Shown here: piece by piece, positions 55,583 to 64,000 of the stretch
Position numbering within the stretch: the stretch's first letter is position 1
Layout: every line of letters starts with the position of its first letter
NCBI RefSeq assembly: GCF_000688255.1
Contig: NZ_JHYS01000001.1
Location: 388,865 to 452,864, forward strand
Reading direction: 5' to 3'
Source of the DNA: Simplicispira psychrophila DSM 11588
GTDB taxonomy: Bacteria; Pseudomonadota; Gammaproteobacteria; Burkholderiales; Burkholderiaceae_C
DNA length: 64,000 nt
Made by a program: the position numbers and the translations under genes
The notes under the pieces: generated by a model
Seen by the model: only the letters and a program-made list of their open reading frames with translations
Database searches by the model: none
Told to the model about the DNA's origin: nothing

Positions 55583-55610
55583 TTGAGATACATCAATTGA
55601 TGCGGATCAA
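55583..55610. promoter_or_regulatory. two directly abutting FNR boxes upstream of ttrBCA
   Basis: TTGAG-ATAC-ATCAA (55583-55596) is followed without a gap by TTGAT-GCGG-ATCAA (55597-55610). The second is a perfect consensus, the first has one departure. They lie in the 310-base divergent gap between ttrB and the YetF-like gene. The rest of that gap shows no gene. Confidence 0.85.
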
Positions 55611-55778
55611 AACATTTTTGCAAATAGGCCATGTAAAAATGCATCACCTTGCAGCAAAGACACGCCCAGCCCCTGCGCTGACCGTAGCCCGGTTCTTTTT
55701 TGCGACGCATGGCCGGCGCCAGCCGATGCCAGCCGGTACCGTAGACTGGCCCGGCTATCGAGCACAAAGGAAAAATAT

Positions 55779-56246
55779 ATGTGGACCTTGTCTGTTCCCT
55801 GGTGGGAATTCGTGCTGCGCGGCATCGTGGTGTACGTGTTTCTGCTGGTCTTTCTGCGCCTGACCGGCAAGCGCCAGACAGCGCAGTACGCACCCTTTGA
55901 CTTGGTGCTGCTGCTGATCCTGTCGAACGCGGTACAGAACTCGATGAACGCGGGCGACAACTCGCTCATTGGCGGGCTGATCTCGGCCAGCACACTCATC
56001 GTTTGTCACGTCGGTCTGGCGCACCTGGCCTACCGTTTTCGCCGCATCGAGCGCTTTGTCGATGGCCGCCCCCAGGTACTGGTGCAGGACGGCAAGGTGG
56101 ACGAAGTGCTGATGCAACACGAACTGCTCTCAGCCACCGACCTGTCCGCCGCTCTACGCGCGGGCGGCTGCCTGCACGCCCACGAGGTCGAGCGCGCCAC
56201 CATCGAAACCAACGGTCAGATTACCGTGGTACTGAAGAAGCGCTAA
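55779..56246 (+). CDS. DUF421/YetF-like membrane protein
   Basis: 155 residues. Two or three N-terminal TM segments (FVLRGIVVYVFLLVFLRLTGKR, FDLVLLLILSNAVQNSM, LIVCHVGLAHLAYRF) precede a small cytoplasmic alpha/beta domain (PQVLVQDGKVDEVLMQHELL, IETNGQITVVLKK). The TGKR and SNAVQ motifs are typical of the family. Function unknown. Upstream it shares the intergenic region with the FNR boxes of ttrB, but about 170 bases separate it from them. Confidence 0.88.
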   Translation: MWTLSVPWWEFVLRGIVVYVFLLVFLRLTGKRQTAQYAPFDLVLLLILSNAVQNSMNAGDNSLIGGLISASTLIVCHVGLAHLAYRFRRIERFVDGRPQVLVQDGKVDEVLMQHELLSATDLSAALRAGGCLHAHEVERATIETNGQITVVLKKR

Positions 56247-56308
56247 AAATTTCAAGCCAAACAGGCTTCTAGCGCTTATCTAGCAAGCGCTTATAGCTAT
56301 TTAATGCA
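56247..56308. repeat. ATAGCT-type dispersed repeat between yetF-like gene and acd
   Basis: AAGCCAAACAGGCTT hairpin followed by AGCGCTT-ATCTAGC-AAGCGCT and TATAGCTATTTAATGC. The most complete copy of the family in the window, located in a convergent gap where it may act as terminator. Confidence 0.8.
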
Positions 56309-56316
56309 TAGCAAAA

Positions 56317-57447
56317 TCAGGCCAGTGCACGCTGGATGATGATTTTTTGCACATCGCTGGTGCCTTCATAAATCTGGCACACGCGCACGTCACGGTAGAT
56401 GCGCTCGACCGGAAAATCGCTCACCACGCCATAGCCACCCAGCGTCTGGATGGCGGCGCTGCAGACCTTCTCTGCCATCTCGCTGGCAAACAACTTGGCC
56501 ATGGCGGCCTCTTTCAGACACGGCTGGCCAGCGTCGCGCAGCGCGGCGGCGTGCCAGATCAGCTGGCGCGCGGCCTCGATTTGCGTGGCGCAGTCGGCCA
56601 GACGAAACCCGACCGCCTGGTGGTTGAAGATGGTGGTGCCAAAGCTCTCGCGCTCTTTGGAATACGCCAGCGCCGCTTCAAAAGCACTGCGCGCCATACC
56701 CACGCTTTGTGCCGCGATGCCAATGCGCCCGCCCTCCAGCGCGCCCAGGGCAATCTTGTAACCTTCCCCCTCAATGCCGATCAGGTTCTCGGCTGGGATG
56801 CGGCAGTTGTCGAAATTGATTTGTGCCGTGTCACTGCTGTGCTGGCCCAGCTTGTCCTCCAGACGCGCCACCACATAACCGGGACTGCTGGTGGGCACCA
56901 GGAAAGCACTGATGCCGCGCTTGCCCGCGCCCCGGTCAGTGACTGCAATGACGATCACCACTTGGCCGTTTTTGCCGCTAGTAATGAACTGCTTGACGCC
57001 GTTGAGGACGTATTCGTCGCCATCCTTCACCGCCGTGGTGCGCAGGGCCGAGGCGTCCGAGCCGACATGGGGTTCGGTCAGGCAGAAACCGCCGAGCATC
57101 TGGCCTTGCGCCAGCGGCGTCAGCCAGTCACGCTTTTGCTGCGCATTGCCGTAACGCATCAGGATGGCGTTGACCGGGCAGTTGGTCACGCTGATGGCGG
57201 TGCTGGTACCGCCGTCACCGGCGGCAATTTCTTCCAACACCAGCGCCAGCGACAGGTAGTCGAGCTGGGCGCCGCCAAACTCTTCCGGCACACAAATGCC
57301 GTAGGCACCGAGTGCCGCCAGGCCCTGGTGTGCTTCTTTGGGAAAGTGGTGCTCCTTGTCCCAGCGCGCAGCATGGGGCCACAGCTCTTGCTGGGCGAAA
57401 TCGCGCACGGCCTCACGGATCATTTCCTGGTCTTGGGTCAGCAGCAT
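56317..57447 (-). CDS. acyl-CoA dehydrogenase, short/branched-chain type
   Basis: FAD enzyme, 376 residues. FCLTEPHVGSDASALRT and QFITSGKNGQVVIVIAVT bind FAD and substrate; RESFGTTIFNHQAVGFRLAD and the catalytic Glu in CQIYEGTSDVQKIIIQRAL (near residue 366) match short-chain acyl-CoA dehydrogenases. End of the leftward leucine/acyl-CoA run, separated from the thiolase gene by a dispersed repeat. Confidence 0.93.
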   Translation of the reverse strand: MLLTQDQEMIREAVRDFAQQELWPHAARWDKEHHFPKEAHQGLAALGAYGICVPEEFGGAQLDYLSLALVLEEIAAGDGGTSTAISVTNCPVNAILMRYGNAQQKRDWLTPLAQGQMLGGFCLTEPHVGSDASALRTTAVKDGDEYVLNGVKQFITSGKNGQVVIVIAVTDRGAGKRGISAFLVPTSSPGYVVARLEDKLGQHSSDTAQINFDNCRIPAENLIGIEGEGYKIALGALEGGRIGIAAQSVGMARSAFEAALAYSKERESFGTTIFNHQAVGFRLADCATQIEAARQLIWHAAALRDAGQPCLKEAAMAKLFASEMAEKVCSAAIQTLGGYGVVSDFPVERIYRDVRVCQIYEGTSDVQKIIIQRALA

Positions 57448-57507
57448 GGCAGGTGTCTTTGCAAAAAGTGGCGGGGCACGGCGCCCGCTATGGGCGGCGC
57501 AGTCGTG

Positions 57508-57583
57508 TTTATCAATTAAATCAGCCTGTAGCCCTTATGCACATTGCGCAATAAGCTATCAATTAAGGAGTAAATGATATAGC
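57508..57583. repeat. ATAGCT-type dispersed repeat between thiolase and acyl-CoA dehydrogenase genes
   Basis: TTATCAATTAAATCAGCC, TGTAGCCCTTATGCACATTG and AATAAGCTATCAATTAAGG, ending next to the thiolase stop codon. Similar in layout to 28640-28710. Confidence 0.7.
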
Positions 57584-58777
57584 TTACACCAGCTCAATCG
57601 CCATCGCCGTGGCTTCGCCGCCGCCGATGCACAGTGTGGCCAGGCCTTTTTTCAGGCCGCGCGCCTGCAGTGCGTAGAGCAAGGTGACCAGGATGCGCGC
57701 GCCGCTGGCGCCAATCGGGTGGCCCAGTGCGCAGGCACCGCCGTTGACGTTGACTTGGTCGTGCGGCAGGTTCAGGTCGTGCATCAGCGCCATCGGCACC
57801 ACAGCAAAAGCTTCGTTGATTTCCCACAGATCCACATCACCGGCACTCCAGCCGGCCTTGGCCAGCGCCTTTTGCGTGGCACCCAGCGGCGCGGTGGCAA
57901 ACCACTCGGGCTCTTGCGCGTGCGTGGCATGGCTGACGATGCGTGCCAGCGGCTTACAGCCGAGCTTGTCCGCCGTGGACTGGCGCATCAGCACCAGTGC
58001 GGCGGCGCCGTCGTTGATCGACGAGCTGGACGCGGCGGTGATGGTGCCGTCCTTCTTGAACGCCGGCTTGAGCGTGGTGAGTTTGTCCAGCTTGACCTTG
58101 CCCGGGCCTTCGTCCACCGACACCACTACTTCGCCAGCGCGCGTCTTGACCGTGACCGGGGTGATTTCAGCGGTAAAGGCGCCGGACGCAATGGCAGCCT
58201 TGGCACGCTCGACGCTGGCAGTGGCAAACGCATCTTGCTGCGCGCGCGTGAAGCTGTATTTGGCAGCGCAGTCTTCACCGAAGGTGCCCATGGAACGGCC
58301 GGGCTCGTAGGCATCTTCCAGGCCGTCGAGCATCATGTGGTCAAAGATGCGGTCGTGGCCCAAGCGGTAGCCGCCGCGGCCCTTTTGCAGCAAATACGGT
58401 GCGCCGGTCATGCTCTCCATGCCCCCAGCCACCATCACGTCGTGCGTGCCGGCCAGCAGCATGTCGTGCGCCATCATGGCGGCCTTCATGCCCGAGCCGC
58501 ACATTTTGGACAGCGTCACGGCACCGGCCTCTTTCGGCAAACCGCCCTTGAACGCCGCTTGGCGCGCTGGCGCCTGGCCCTGGCCCGCCATCAGACAATT
58601 GCCAAACAGCACTTCACCCACGGCATCGGGTGAGACCGCTGCGCGCGCTACGGCGGCAGCAATCGCAGCCCCGCCCAGATCGTGGGCAGCCAAAGTGGAA
58701 AAATCGCCCTGGAAAGCGCCCATCGGCGTGCGCGCGGCGCCAACGATGACGATGGGGTCGGAAGAGGTCGAGGTCAT
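57584..58777 (-). CDS. acetyl-CoA acetyltransferase (thiolase)
   Basis: 397 residues. Catalytic Cys in TLSKMCGSGMKAA (about residue 91), His in CALGHPIGASGARIL and second Cys in TLCIGGGEATAM. The SSSINDGAAALVLM segment is also conserved. Likely condenses or cleaves acetoacetyl-CoA, the last step of leucine breakdown via acetoacetate. Leftward, 35 bases after aceK. Confidence 0.94.
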   Translation of the reverse strand: MTSTSSDPIVIVGAARTPMGAFQGDFSTLAAHDLGGAAIAAAVARAAVSPDAVGEVLFGNCLMAGQGQAPARQAAFKGGLPKEAGAVTLSKMCGSGMKAAMMAHDMLLAGTHDVMVAGGMESMTGAPYLLQKGRGGYRLGHDRIFDHMMLDGLEDAYEPGRSMGTFGEDCAAKYSFTRAQQDAFATASVERAKAAIASGAFTAEITPVTVKTRAGEVVVSVDEGPGKVKLDKLTTLKPAFKKDGTITAASSSSINDGAAALVLMRQSTADKLGCKPLARIVSHATHAQEPEWFATAPLGATQKALAKAGWSAGDVDLWEINEAFAVVPMALMHDLNLPHDQVNVNGGACALGHPIGASGARILVTLLYALQARGLKKGLATLCIGGGEATAMAIELV

Positions 58778-58812
58778 GGGTGTCTCCAGTCAAAGGCAAG
58801 GTAAAAATAGCT

Positions 58813-60627
58813 TCATCCGGTGCTGGCGTGGTCAAACCGGCGCCCGGTGTCGTAAGGAAAAACGTCGTACACATGGCCAGCCGCAATGCGCTCCTTGTGC
58901 GATTGCCAGAACTCCACCTCCAGCAAATCGGCATGGTGCTGCAGGAACACCTCGCGCACAGCCGGGTTGCCCAGCAGAAAAGGGGCGAAAGTTTCTGGGA
59001 ACACGTCGCGTCGGCCGACGCTGTACCAGATCTCGCCGCTCATCTCTTCTTCTTCGTTGCGCGGCGCGGGGACGCGGCGAAATTGGCAATCGGTCAGGTA
59101 TTCGATTTCGTCATAGTCGTAAAACACCACCTTGCCGTTGCGCGTGACGCCGAAGTTCTTCCACAACATGTCACCGGGAAAGATGTTGGCCGCTACCAAT
59201 TCCTTGATGGCGTTGCCGTAGTCGATCACGCTGCGCTGCATCTGCTGCTGCGCGCCGGCATCCTGCAGGCCGGCATCGAACGCTTCCTGCAGGTACATGT
59301 TGAGGGGAATCATGCGCCGCTCGATATACAGGTGCGAGAGGATGACTTCCTGCTGGCCATCGCCATCGCGGTCGCTGATTTCCAGTTGGCTGGGGGCAAA
59401 TTTCTCGATTTCAGCGATCAGTGCGTCATCAAAGCGCACGCGCGGAAAGGCCACCAAGCTGTATTCGAGCGTGTCGGCCATGCGCCCGACCCGGTCATGC
59501 TGCTTGACCAGCAGGTATTTGTTCTTGATCTGCTCGCGCGTGGTGTCTTTTTGCGCCGGGTAATAGTCCTTGATCAGCTTGAACACGTAGGGAAACGACG
59601 GCAGATCAAACACCAACATGACCATGCCCTTGATGCCCGGCGCAATGCGAAATTGGTCGCTGGAGTGCTTGAGGTGGTAGAGAAAGTCGCGGTAGAACAG
59701 CGTCTTGCCCTGCTTGGCCAAGCCCAGCGCGGTATACAGCTCGGCGCGCGGCTTGCGCGGCATCAGGCTGCGCAGGAACTGCACGTAGGCAGACGGGATT
59801 TCCATGTCCACCATGAAATACGCACGTGCAAAGCTGAACAGCCGCTGCAGGTCGTCTTCGCCCAACAGCACGGCATCAATCACCAACTGACCGGCACCGT
59901 TGTGCAAAATCGGCAAGGCAAACGCCAGCTCGTTGAAGCCGCTGATGACTTTGCCGACCACATAAGCGCCCTTATTGCGATAAAACAGACTCGATAGCAC
60001 CTGAATCTGAAAATTGGCGCGCAGTTTGCCGGGTTTAAGCTGGGTTTGCAGCGCCGCCCATACCTGCTCAATATCACCCGCCAAGTCGGCAAACGTCCGC
60101 TGCAAGCGGAAGTTCTCCATCATCAGCGTCAACGTTTCGCGCAAGTTCTCGCGTGAGGGAAGGGGGTAGTAAGCCCAGTAGGTTGGACGCCCCTCGGTGG
60201 CGTCATTTTCAATGTATTCCGTACTGACCGCCGGACGAACAAAAATAAAGTCGTTGTGAAAGTGCGTCCGGTGCAGGATTTTGGTAGTGACCGAGTTGAA
60301 GAAGGTTTCGGCCAGCTCGGGCTGGCGGTGATTCACCAACAGACCGATGTAATGCAACTTGATCTGGTGCCACACGTCCATGGACAGGCTACCGGCCTTG
60401 AATTCTTTCTCTAGGCGGCGCACGCACTCCTTGACCCGCAGGTCATAGAACTCAATGCGCTCACGCTGCGCACGCTGCTGGCCATGCCAGTCGGCTGTTT
60501 CAAAACGGTGCTTGGCACGCGCTGATTCAGTACGAAAAAGTCGGTAATGGCGGTTAAAACCGTCCATCATCGCCTTGGCGATGTCGTAGGCCTGGGGTGC
60601 ATCGAGGCGCGGCGGAAACATGGACAA
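58813..60627 (-). CDS. aceK: isocitrate dehydrogenase kinase/phosphatase
   Basis: 604 residues, usual length. ATP-binding [20 protein letters not shown] (about residues 328-347) and the conserved [15 protein letters not shown] and [16 protein letters not shown] stretches. Switches isocitrate dehydrogenase on and off to divert carbon to the glyoxylate bypass. Its location among acetyl-CoA-producing genes, instead of next to aceBA, links bypass control to acyl-CoA catabolism. Confidence 0.96.
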   Translation of the reverse strand: MSMFPPRLDAPQAYDIAKAMMDGFNRHYRLFRTESARAKHRFETADWHGQQRAQRERIEFYDLRVKECVRRLEKEFKAGSLSMDVWHQIKLHYIGLLVNHRQPELAETFFNSVTTKILHRTHFHNDFIFVRPAVSTEYIENDATEGRPTYWAYYPLPSRENLRETLTLMMENFRLQRTFADLAGDIEQVWAALQTQLKPGKLRANFQIQVLSSLFYRNKGAYVVGKVISGFNELAFALPILHNGAGQLVIDAVLLGEDDLQRLFSFARAYFMVDMEIPSAYVQFLRSLMPRKPRAELYTALGLAKQGKTLFYRDFLYHLKHSSDQFRIAPGIKGMVMLVFDLPSFPYVFKLIKDYYPAQKDTTREQIKNKYLLVKQHDRVGRMADTLEYSLVAFPRVRFDDALIAEIEKFAPSQLEISDRDGDGQQEVILSHLYIERRMIPLNMYLQEAFDAGLQDAGAQQQMQRSVIDYGNAIKELVAANIFPGDMLWKNFGVTRNGKVVFYDYDEIEYLTDCQFRRVPAPRNEEEEMSGEIWYSVGRRDVFPETFAPFLLGNPAVREVFLQHHADLLEVEFWQSHKERIAAGHVYDVFPYDTGRRFDHASTG

Positions 60628-60670
60628 AACCTACAAAATCAGGCGGCAACCAGCAAGAAACCGTCTGAAT

Positions 60671-61330
60671 TTAGCGCTGTGCCGCGGCCACACCGTCCAC
60701 CGCCGCGTGGTAGATGGAGTAAAGCCCGTCGTTGCTACCCACAGACATATTCAGGTTCTTGATCAACCCGTCCTTGAGGCCATAGCACCAGCCATGCAAG
60801 GTGACTTTCTCACTGCGCGCCCAGGCGTCTTGCATAACGGTAGTGTGCGCAATATTGAGCACCTGCTCGATGGAGTTCAGTTCGCACAGCACATCGTGGC
60901 GCCACTCGGGCGCGGTGGCAGCGATCAACACGCGGTGCTTGTCACGCACATCCTTCACGTGGCGAATCCAGTTGTCGGACAGCCCGACACGCATATCGTT
61001 CAGCGCCGCCAGCACACCGCCGCAGCCGTAATGGCCTACGACCATCAGGTGCTCGATGTGCAACTGATCGACGGCGTACTGGATGGTGGAGAGGCAATTG
61101 AGGTCCGTGGGAATCACCACATTGGCAATATTGCGGTGCACAAATACCTCGCCCGGCTCCAAGCCCGTGATCTGGTTGGCTGGCACACGACTGTCGGAGC
61201 AGCCCACCCACATATAGCGCGGATTTTGCTGCTCCATCAGCGAGGTGAAAAACCCCGGTCGCTCGCGCTCCACCTGCGCCGCCCATTTACGGTTGTGATG
61301 AAACAGGTCTTCAATCGACGTCGCTGTCAT
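60671..61330 (-). CDS. can: beta-carbonic anhydrase
   Basis: 219 residues. Zinc ligands C44, H100 and C103 with D46/R48 dyad (VGCSDSRVPANQ, VVGHYGCGGVLAAL). ATG 61330 gives MTATSIEDLFHHNRKW. Interconverts CO2 and bicarbonate; next to ivd it could supply bicarbonate for methylcrotonyl-CoA carboxylase, whose genes are not in this window. Confidence 0.95.
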   Translation of the reverse strand: MTATSIEDLFHHNRKWAAQVERERPGFFTSLMEQQNPRYMWVGCSDSRVPANQITGLEPGEVFVHRNIANVVIPTDLNCLSTIQYAVDQLHIEHLMVVGHYGCGGVLAALNDMRVGLSDNWIRHVKDVRDKHRVLIAATAPEWRHDVLCELNSIEQVLNIAHTTVMQDAWARSEKVTLHGWCYGLKDGLIKNLNMSVGSNDGLYSIYHAAVDGVAAAQR

Positions 61331-61367
61331 GGGCGCGCTTTCTAAGGTAGCAAAAATATCAAACTTA

Positions 61368-62558
61368 TCAGCAGGTTTCGGCAAACAGCTCGCGGCCGAT
61401 CAACATGCGGCGGATCTCGCTGGTGCCGGCACCAATTTCATACAGCTTCGCGTCGCGCCACAGGCGGCCCAGTGGGTATTCGTTGATGTAGCCGTTGCCG
61501 CCAAAAATCTGCACGCCTTCACCGGCCATCCAGGTGGCTTTTTCTGCTGTCCACAAAATCACGCTGGCGCAGTCCTTGCGCACTTGGCGCACATGCTCGC
61601 TGCCGAGCATGTCGAGATTTTTAGCCACGGTATAGGCAAACGAGCGACCGGCCTGCAGCACGGTGTACATGTCGGCGACCTTGCCTTGGATGAGCTGAAA
61701 TTCGCCAATGCTTTGACCAAATTGCTTGCGGTCGTGGATATAGGGCACCACGTTATCCATCACCGACTGCATGATGCCCAGCGGACCACCGGTCAGCACG
61801 GCGCGCTCGTAGTCCAGACCACTCATCAGCACCTTGGCGCCCATGTTCAGGCCGCCTAGAATGTTGTGCGCTGGCACTTCCACGTCCTGGAAAACCAGTT
61901 CGCCAGTATGGCTACCGCGCATGCCGAGCTTATCGAGCTTTTGCGCGACTGAGAACCCCTTCATACCTTTTTCGATCAGGAAAGCGGTGACACCACGGGC
62001 GCCCAGCTCGGGCTCGGTCTTGGCGTAGACCACCAACGTATCGGCGTCGGGGCCGTTGGTAATCCACATCTTGCTGCCGTTGAGCAGGTAGTAGCCGCCC
62101 TTGTCTTCGGCCTTGAGCTTCATGCTGATGACGTCGGAGCCTGCACCCGGCTCGCTCATGGCCAACGCGCCGACATGCTCGCCGCTGATCAGCTTGGAGA
62201 GGTATTTTGCTTTTTGCTCGACCGTGCCGTTGCGGTTGATCTGATTGACGCACAGGTTGCTGTGCGCGCCATACGACAAACCAACCGAAGCGCTGGCGCG
62301 GGAAATTTCTTCCATCGCCACCATGTGGGCCAAATAGCCCATATTGGCGCCGCCATGCTCTTCCGGTACGGTGATGCCGAGCACGCCCAAATCACCCATT
62401 TTGCGCCACAGATCCATCGGAAACTGATCCGAATGGTCTATTTCTGCGGCACGCGGCGCAATTTCAGCTTGAGCAAAATCGCGCACGGCATCGCGCAAGG
62501 CATCGATTTCTTCGCCCAACTGGAAGTTTAGGCCTGGCATATTGACGGCAATACTCAT
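61368..62558 (-). CDS. ivd: isovaleryl-CoA dehydrogenase
   Basis: FAD enzyme of leucine degradation, 396 residues. The isovaleryl type is recognised by [13 protein letters not shown], by the catalytic Glu in [16 protein letters not shown], and by [14 protein letters not shown], where the usual C-terminal catalytic Glu position is Gly. The start is at one of two adjacent ATG codons (62561 or 62558). 37 bases before can; in the liuR operon. Confidence 0.95.
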   Translation of the reverse strand: MSIAVNMPGLNFQLGEEIDALRDAVRDFAQAEIAPRAAEIDHSDQFPMDLWRKMGDLGVLGITVPEEHGGANMGYLAHMVAMEEISRASASVGLSYGAHSNLCVNQINRNGTVEQKAKYLSKLISGEHVGALAMSEPGAGSDVISMKLKAEDKGGYYLLNGSKMWITNGPDADTLVVYAKTEPELGARGVTAFLIEKGMKGFSVAQKLDKLGMRGSHTGELVFQDVEVPAHNILGGLNMGAKVLMSGLDYERAVLTGGPLGIMQSVMDNVVPYIHDRKQFGQSIGEFQLIQGKVADMYTVLQAGRSFAYTVAKNLDMLGSEHVRQVRKDCASVILWTAEKATWMAGEGVQIFGGNGYINEYPLGRLWRDAKLYEIGAGTSEIRRMLIGRELFAETC

Positions 62559-62605
62559 CAAAGTCTCCGGATAGAAAAGTGGGAAAAGGAGAAAAAATAA
62601 AGGGA

Positions 62606-63073
62606 TTAGCTACCCACATCGGTGCGTCCGGTGACGGCCATCAGAGTGCACCCCATGGTGGCAATCAATTTTTCATCGCCACCACGCAGTGCATAAGCGC
62701 GGCCTTCGCAGAAGGTGATGGTGCGACCGGGCTTGAGCACACGCCCTTCCATGCGAAAGCGCTCACCCTGGGCAGGTGCCAGGAGGTTGATCTTGAATTC
62801 AATAGTCAGCACTTCGGCGTCGGACGCCATCAACGTGAAGGCGGCATAACCACATGCGGAGTCCAGGGCAGTCGACACCACGCCTGCATGTAAAAAGCCA
62901 TGCTGCTGGGTCAACTCCTGGGCCCAACCTATTTCAATATCGACAGTGCCTGGAGCCACCAACCCTAGCTGCGCACCCATATGGTGCATGATGCCCTGCA
63001 AAGCGAAACTATCACGAACCCGCTGCGCGTAGAACGGATTCCGGAATTCAAATGGCAGCATAGTCACACCCAT
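62606..63073 (-). CDS. PaaI-type hotdog thioesterase
   Basis: 155 residues (or 151 from the second Met). Hotdog fold with [24 protein letters not shown] around the central helix and [20 protein letters not shown]. Probably hydrolyses an acyl-CoA in the leucine/acyl-CoA pathway. It directly follows the palindromic LiuR operator at 63080-63099. Confidence 0.88.
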   Translation of the reverse strand: MGVTMLPFEFRNPFYAQRVRDSFALQGIMHHMGAQLGLVAPGTVDIEIGWAQELTQQHGFLHAGVVSTALDSACGYAAFTLMASDAEVLTIEFKINLLAPAQGERFRMEGRVLKPGRTITFCEGRAYALRGGDEKLIATMGCTLMAVTGRTDVGS

Positions 63074-63079
63074 TTCATA

Positions 63080-63099
63080 TGACGTTTACGTAAACGTCA
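63080..63099. promoter_or_regulatory. LiuR operator, perfect palindrome
   Basis: TGACGTTTACGTAAACGTCA, a perfect 20-base palindrome between liuR and the thioesterase gene, of the TTTACGTAAA-centred type known for LiuR regulators of branched-chain amino acid catabolism. It would control the thioesterase-ivd-can unit. Confidence 0.85.
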
Positions 63100-63100
63100 A

Positions 63101-63499
63101 TTATGATTCATTTTTCTCCAGTTTGACAAGTAAGGCTCGCGCCTCTTGTTCATGCTCACTGAGTTCATCCAGATTGGCCTTCAAATCGGCCAGCTGTTCT
63201 TCCAACTGGCGTCGATGCTCTGCCAGTACCAGTAAAAATTTACGTAGTTGTACTCCGGTATCACGCGGGCTGTCGTAAAGATCAATGATTTCTTTGGCTT
63301 CAGTGAGCGACAGACCGAGGCGCTTGGCCCTCAGTGTCAATTTCAGACGGGTGCGATCACGGGCACTGTAAGTGCGGTTGCGTCCACCCGGACCGGTGCG
63401 CTCGGGCTGCAGCAGTCCCATATCCTCATAAAACCGCATTGCGCGGGTCGTAAGATCGAATTCTTTAGCGAGATCGCTGATAGTGTAGGTGGTAGCCAT
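63101..63499 (-). CDS. liuR: MerR family regulator LiuR
   Basis: 132 residues. N-terminal MerR HTH (TYTISDLAKEFDLTTRAMRFYEDMGLL), then a coiled-coil dimerisation helix (LLVLAEHRRQLEEQLADLK), no C-terminal Cys sensor. ATG 63499. Position upstream of ivd and the two operator palindromes identify LiuR, the repressor of leucine/isovalerate genes. Confidence 0.92.
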   Translation of the reverse strand: MATTYTISDLAKEFDLTTRAMRFYEDMGLLQPERTGPGGRNRTYSARDRTRLKLTLRAKRLGLSLTEAKEIIDLYDSPRDTGVQLRKFLLVLAEHRRQLEEQLADLKANLDELSEHEQEARALLVKLEKNES

Positions 63500-63579
63500 T
63501 GTTTGAAACTCAGATTGAGCGTGGGCAGGTAGCAACCACAGAGCTGTCGTTGCATCGCATCTGCACGGCGCTCATCCAA

Positions 63580-63599
63580 TGACGCTTACGTTAGCGTCA
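63580..63599. promoter_or_regulatory. LiuR-type operator upstream of liuR
   Basis: TGACGCTTACGTTAGCGTCA, palindromic except for the two inner positions, about 80 bases upstream of liuR. Probably autoregulatory. Confidence 0.7.
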
Positions 63600-63682
63600 A
63601 TGCTAACGCATCCTACAAACATTCCAAGAGATAAAAACTCCAACAGCCAATTCATCAAATACTCAAACAGCTGCCAGAAAGA

Positions 63683-63714
63683 CAAAACCCCCCGCACATT
63701 GCTGAGCGGGGGGT
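63683..63714 (-). terminator. rRNA operon terminator
   Basis: On the minus strand CCCCCCGC pairs with GCGGGGGG over a ten-base loop and is followed by TTTT, just downstream of the 5S gene. It also separates the rRNA operon from liuR. Confidence 0.9.
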
Positions 63715-63731
63715 ATTTGCTGGCTGTAAGA

Positions 63732-63846
63732 GCCTGACGATGACCTACTTTCACACGGGAACCCGCACTATCATCGGCGCGAAGTCGTTTCACTGTCCTG
63801 TTCGAGATGGGAAGGAGTGGGGCCAACTTGCTATGGTCATCAGGCA
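63732..63846 (-). rRNA. rrf: 5S ribosomal RNA
   Basis: About 115 bases, reading TGCCTGATGACCATAGC at the 5' end, CATCTCGAACAGG in the middle and GTAGGTCATCGTCAGGC at the 3' end, with terminal stem pairing. Beta-proteobacterial 5S. Oriented leftward, so 23S lies just beyond the right edge. Confidence 0.95.
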
Positions 63847-64000
63847 TAAAGGGTTGCCGCGCTGATCATTGATCAGCACAGCCAATTCATAGAGTCTGGA
63901 ATCAGTTTTTTTCGAATTTGTATTTTGACTGCGTCAGCTTTGGCATAACAATCTTTGAAGATCACTTAAATTTCTTTAAGCAAAGGCTATCAAAGTTATA
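63847..64000 (-). other. 23S-5S intergenic spacer of the rRNA operon
   Basis: AT-rich spacer upstream of 5S containing the palindrome CTGATCATTGATCAG and TCTTTGAAGATCACTT-type sequence. No gene is seen; the end of 23S was not recognised within the window. Confidence 0.7.

Noticed and set aside
63572..63847. A 91-codon minus-strand frame
   Set aside because: Most of it is the 5S rRNA gene and its terminator.

Overview
The window reads as a chromosome segment of a GC-rich betaproteobacterium, most likely Comamonadaceae (Acidovorax/Rhodoferax-like). Reasons: the ahcY-tlyA-metF operon behind an S-adenosylhomocysteine riboswitch, the liuR/ivd/aceK/thiolase neighbourhood, the style of the housekeeping proteins, and many short dispersed repeats with an AGCGCTT...ATAGCTAT core that I associate from memory with this family. 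The assignment is inference; no 16S or database search was possible.

Left part (1-33.3 kb), mostly housekeeping: glyQS, an SPFH/HTH fusion with a zinc-ribbon membrane protein, a soluble lytic transglycosylase, 5-formyl-THF cyclo-ligase, a GST, queC, cca, trxC, a small histidine kinase overlapping glmU, a Crp/Fnr regulator divergent from a stand-alone BLUF photoreceptor, tyrS, an M23 peptidase, anmK, erpA, rplM-rpsI, a membrane Ser/Thr kinase with a Fur-like box upstream, rlmJ, an RlpA-like protein, ompW with a perfect FNR box, metF-tlyA-ahcY with SAH riboswitch, an MFS exporter and prfC.

33.35-38.5 kb is an accessory cassette: an AT-rich GT-C membrane glycosyltransferase gene, a GtrB-like GT2, a GtrA-like flippase and a secreted glycosidase-like protein. 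It looks like a Gtr-type envelope glycosylation system with a foreign type-specific gene.

38.9-55.6 kb is an anaerobic/NO respiration island. norCBQ, a 4Fe-4S polyferredoxin gene and norD run rightward. norEF and an unusual cbb3-like oxidase module (CcoN with a CcoS-like N-terminal extension, CcoO-like, mono-haem cytochrome c, SCO and a multi-TM protein, no CcoP) run leftward. Two intergenic regions carry the same ATTCAT-N5-ATGAAT palindrome next to FNR-type boxes. Then comes tetrathionate reductase ttrBCA behind two abutting FNR boxes. NO reduction, a second haem-copper oxidase, tetrathionate respiration and OmpW therefore look like one oxygen/NO-responsive set.

55.8-63.5 kb: a YetF-like protein, then a leftward run liuR - thioesterase - ivd - carbonic anhydrase - aceK - thiolase - acyl-CoA dehydrogenase, i.e. 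leucine/acyl-CoA catabolism with two LiuR-type operators. The window ends in an rRNA operon on the minus strand (5S gene, terminator and 23S-5S spacer). No CRISPR array, prophage or insertion sequence was seen.
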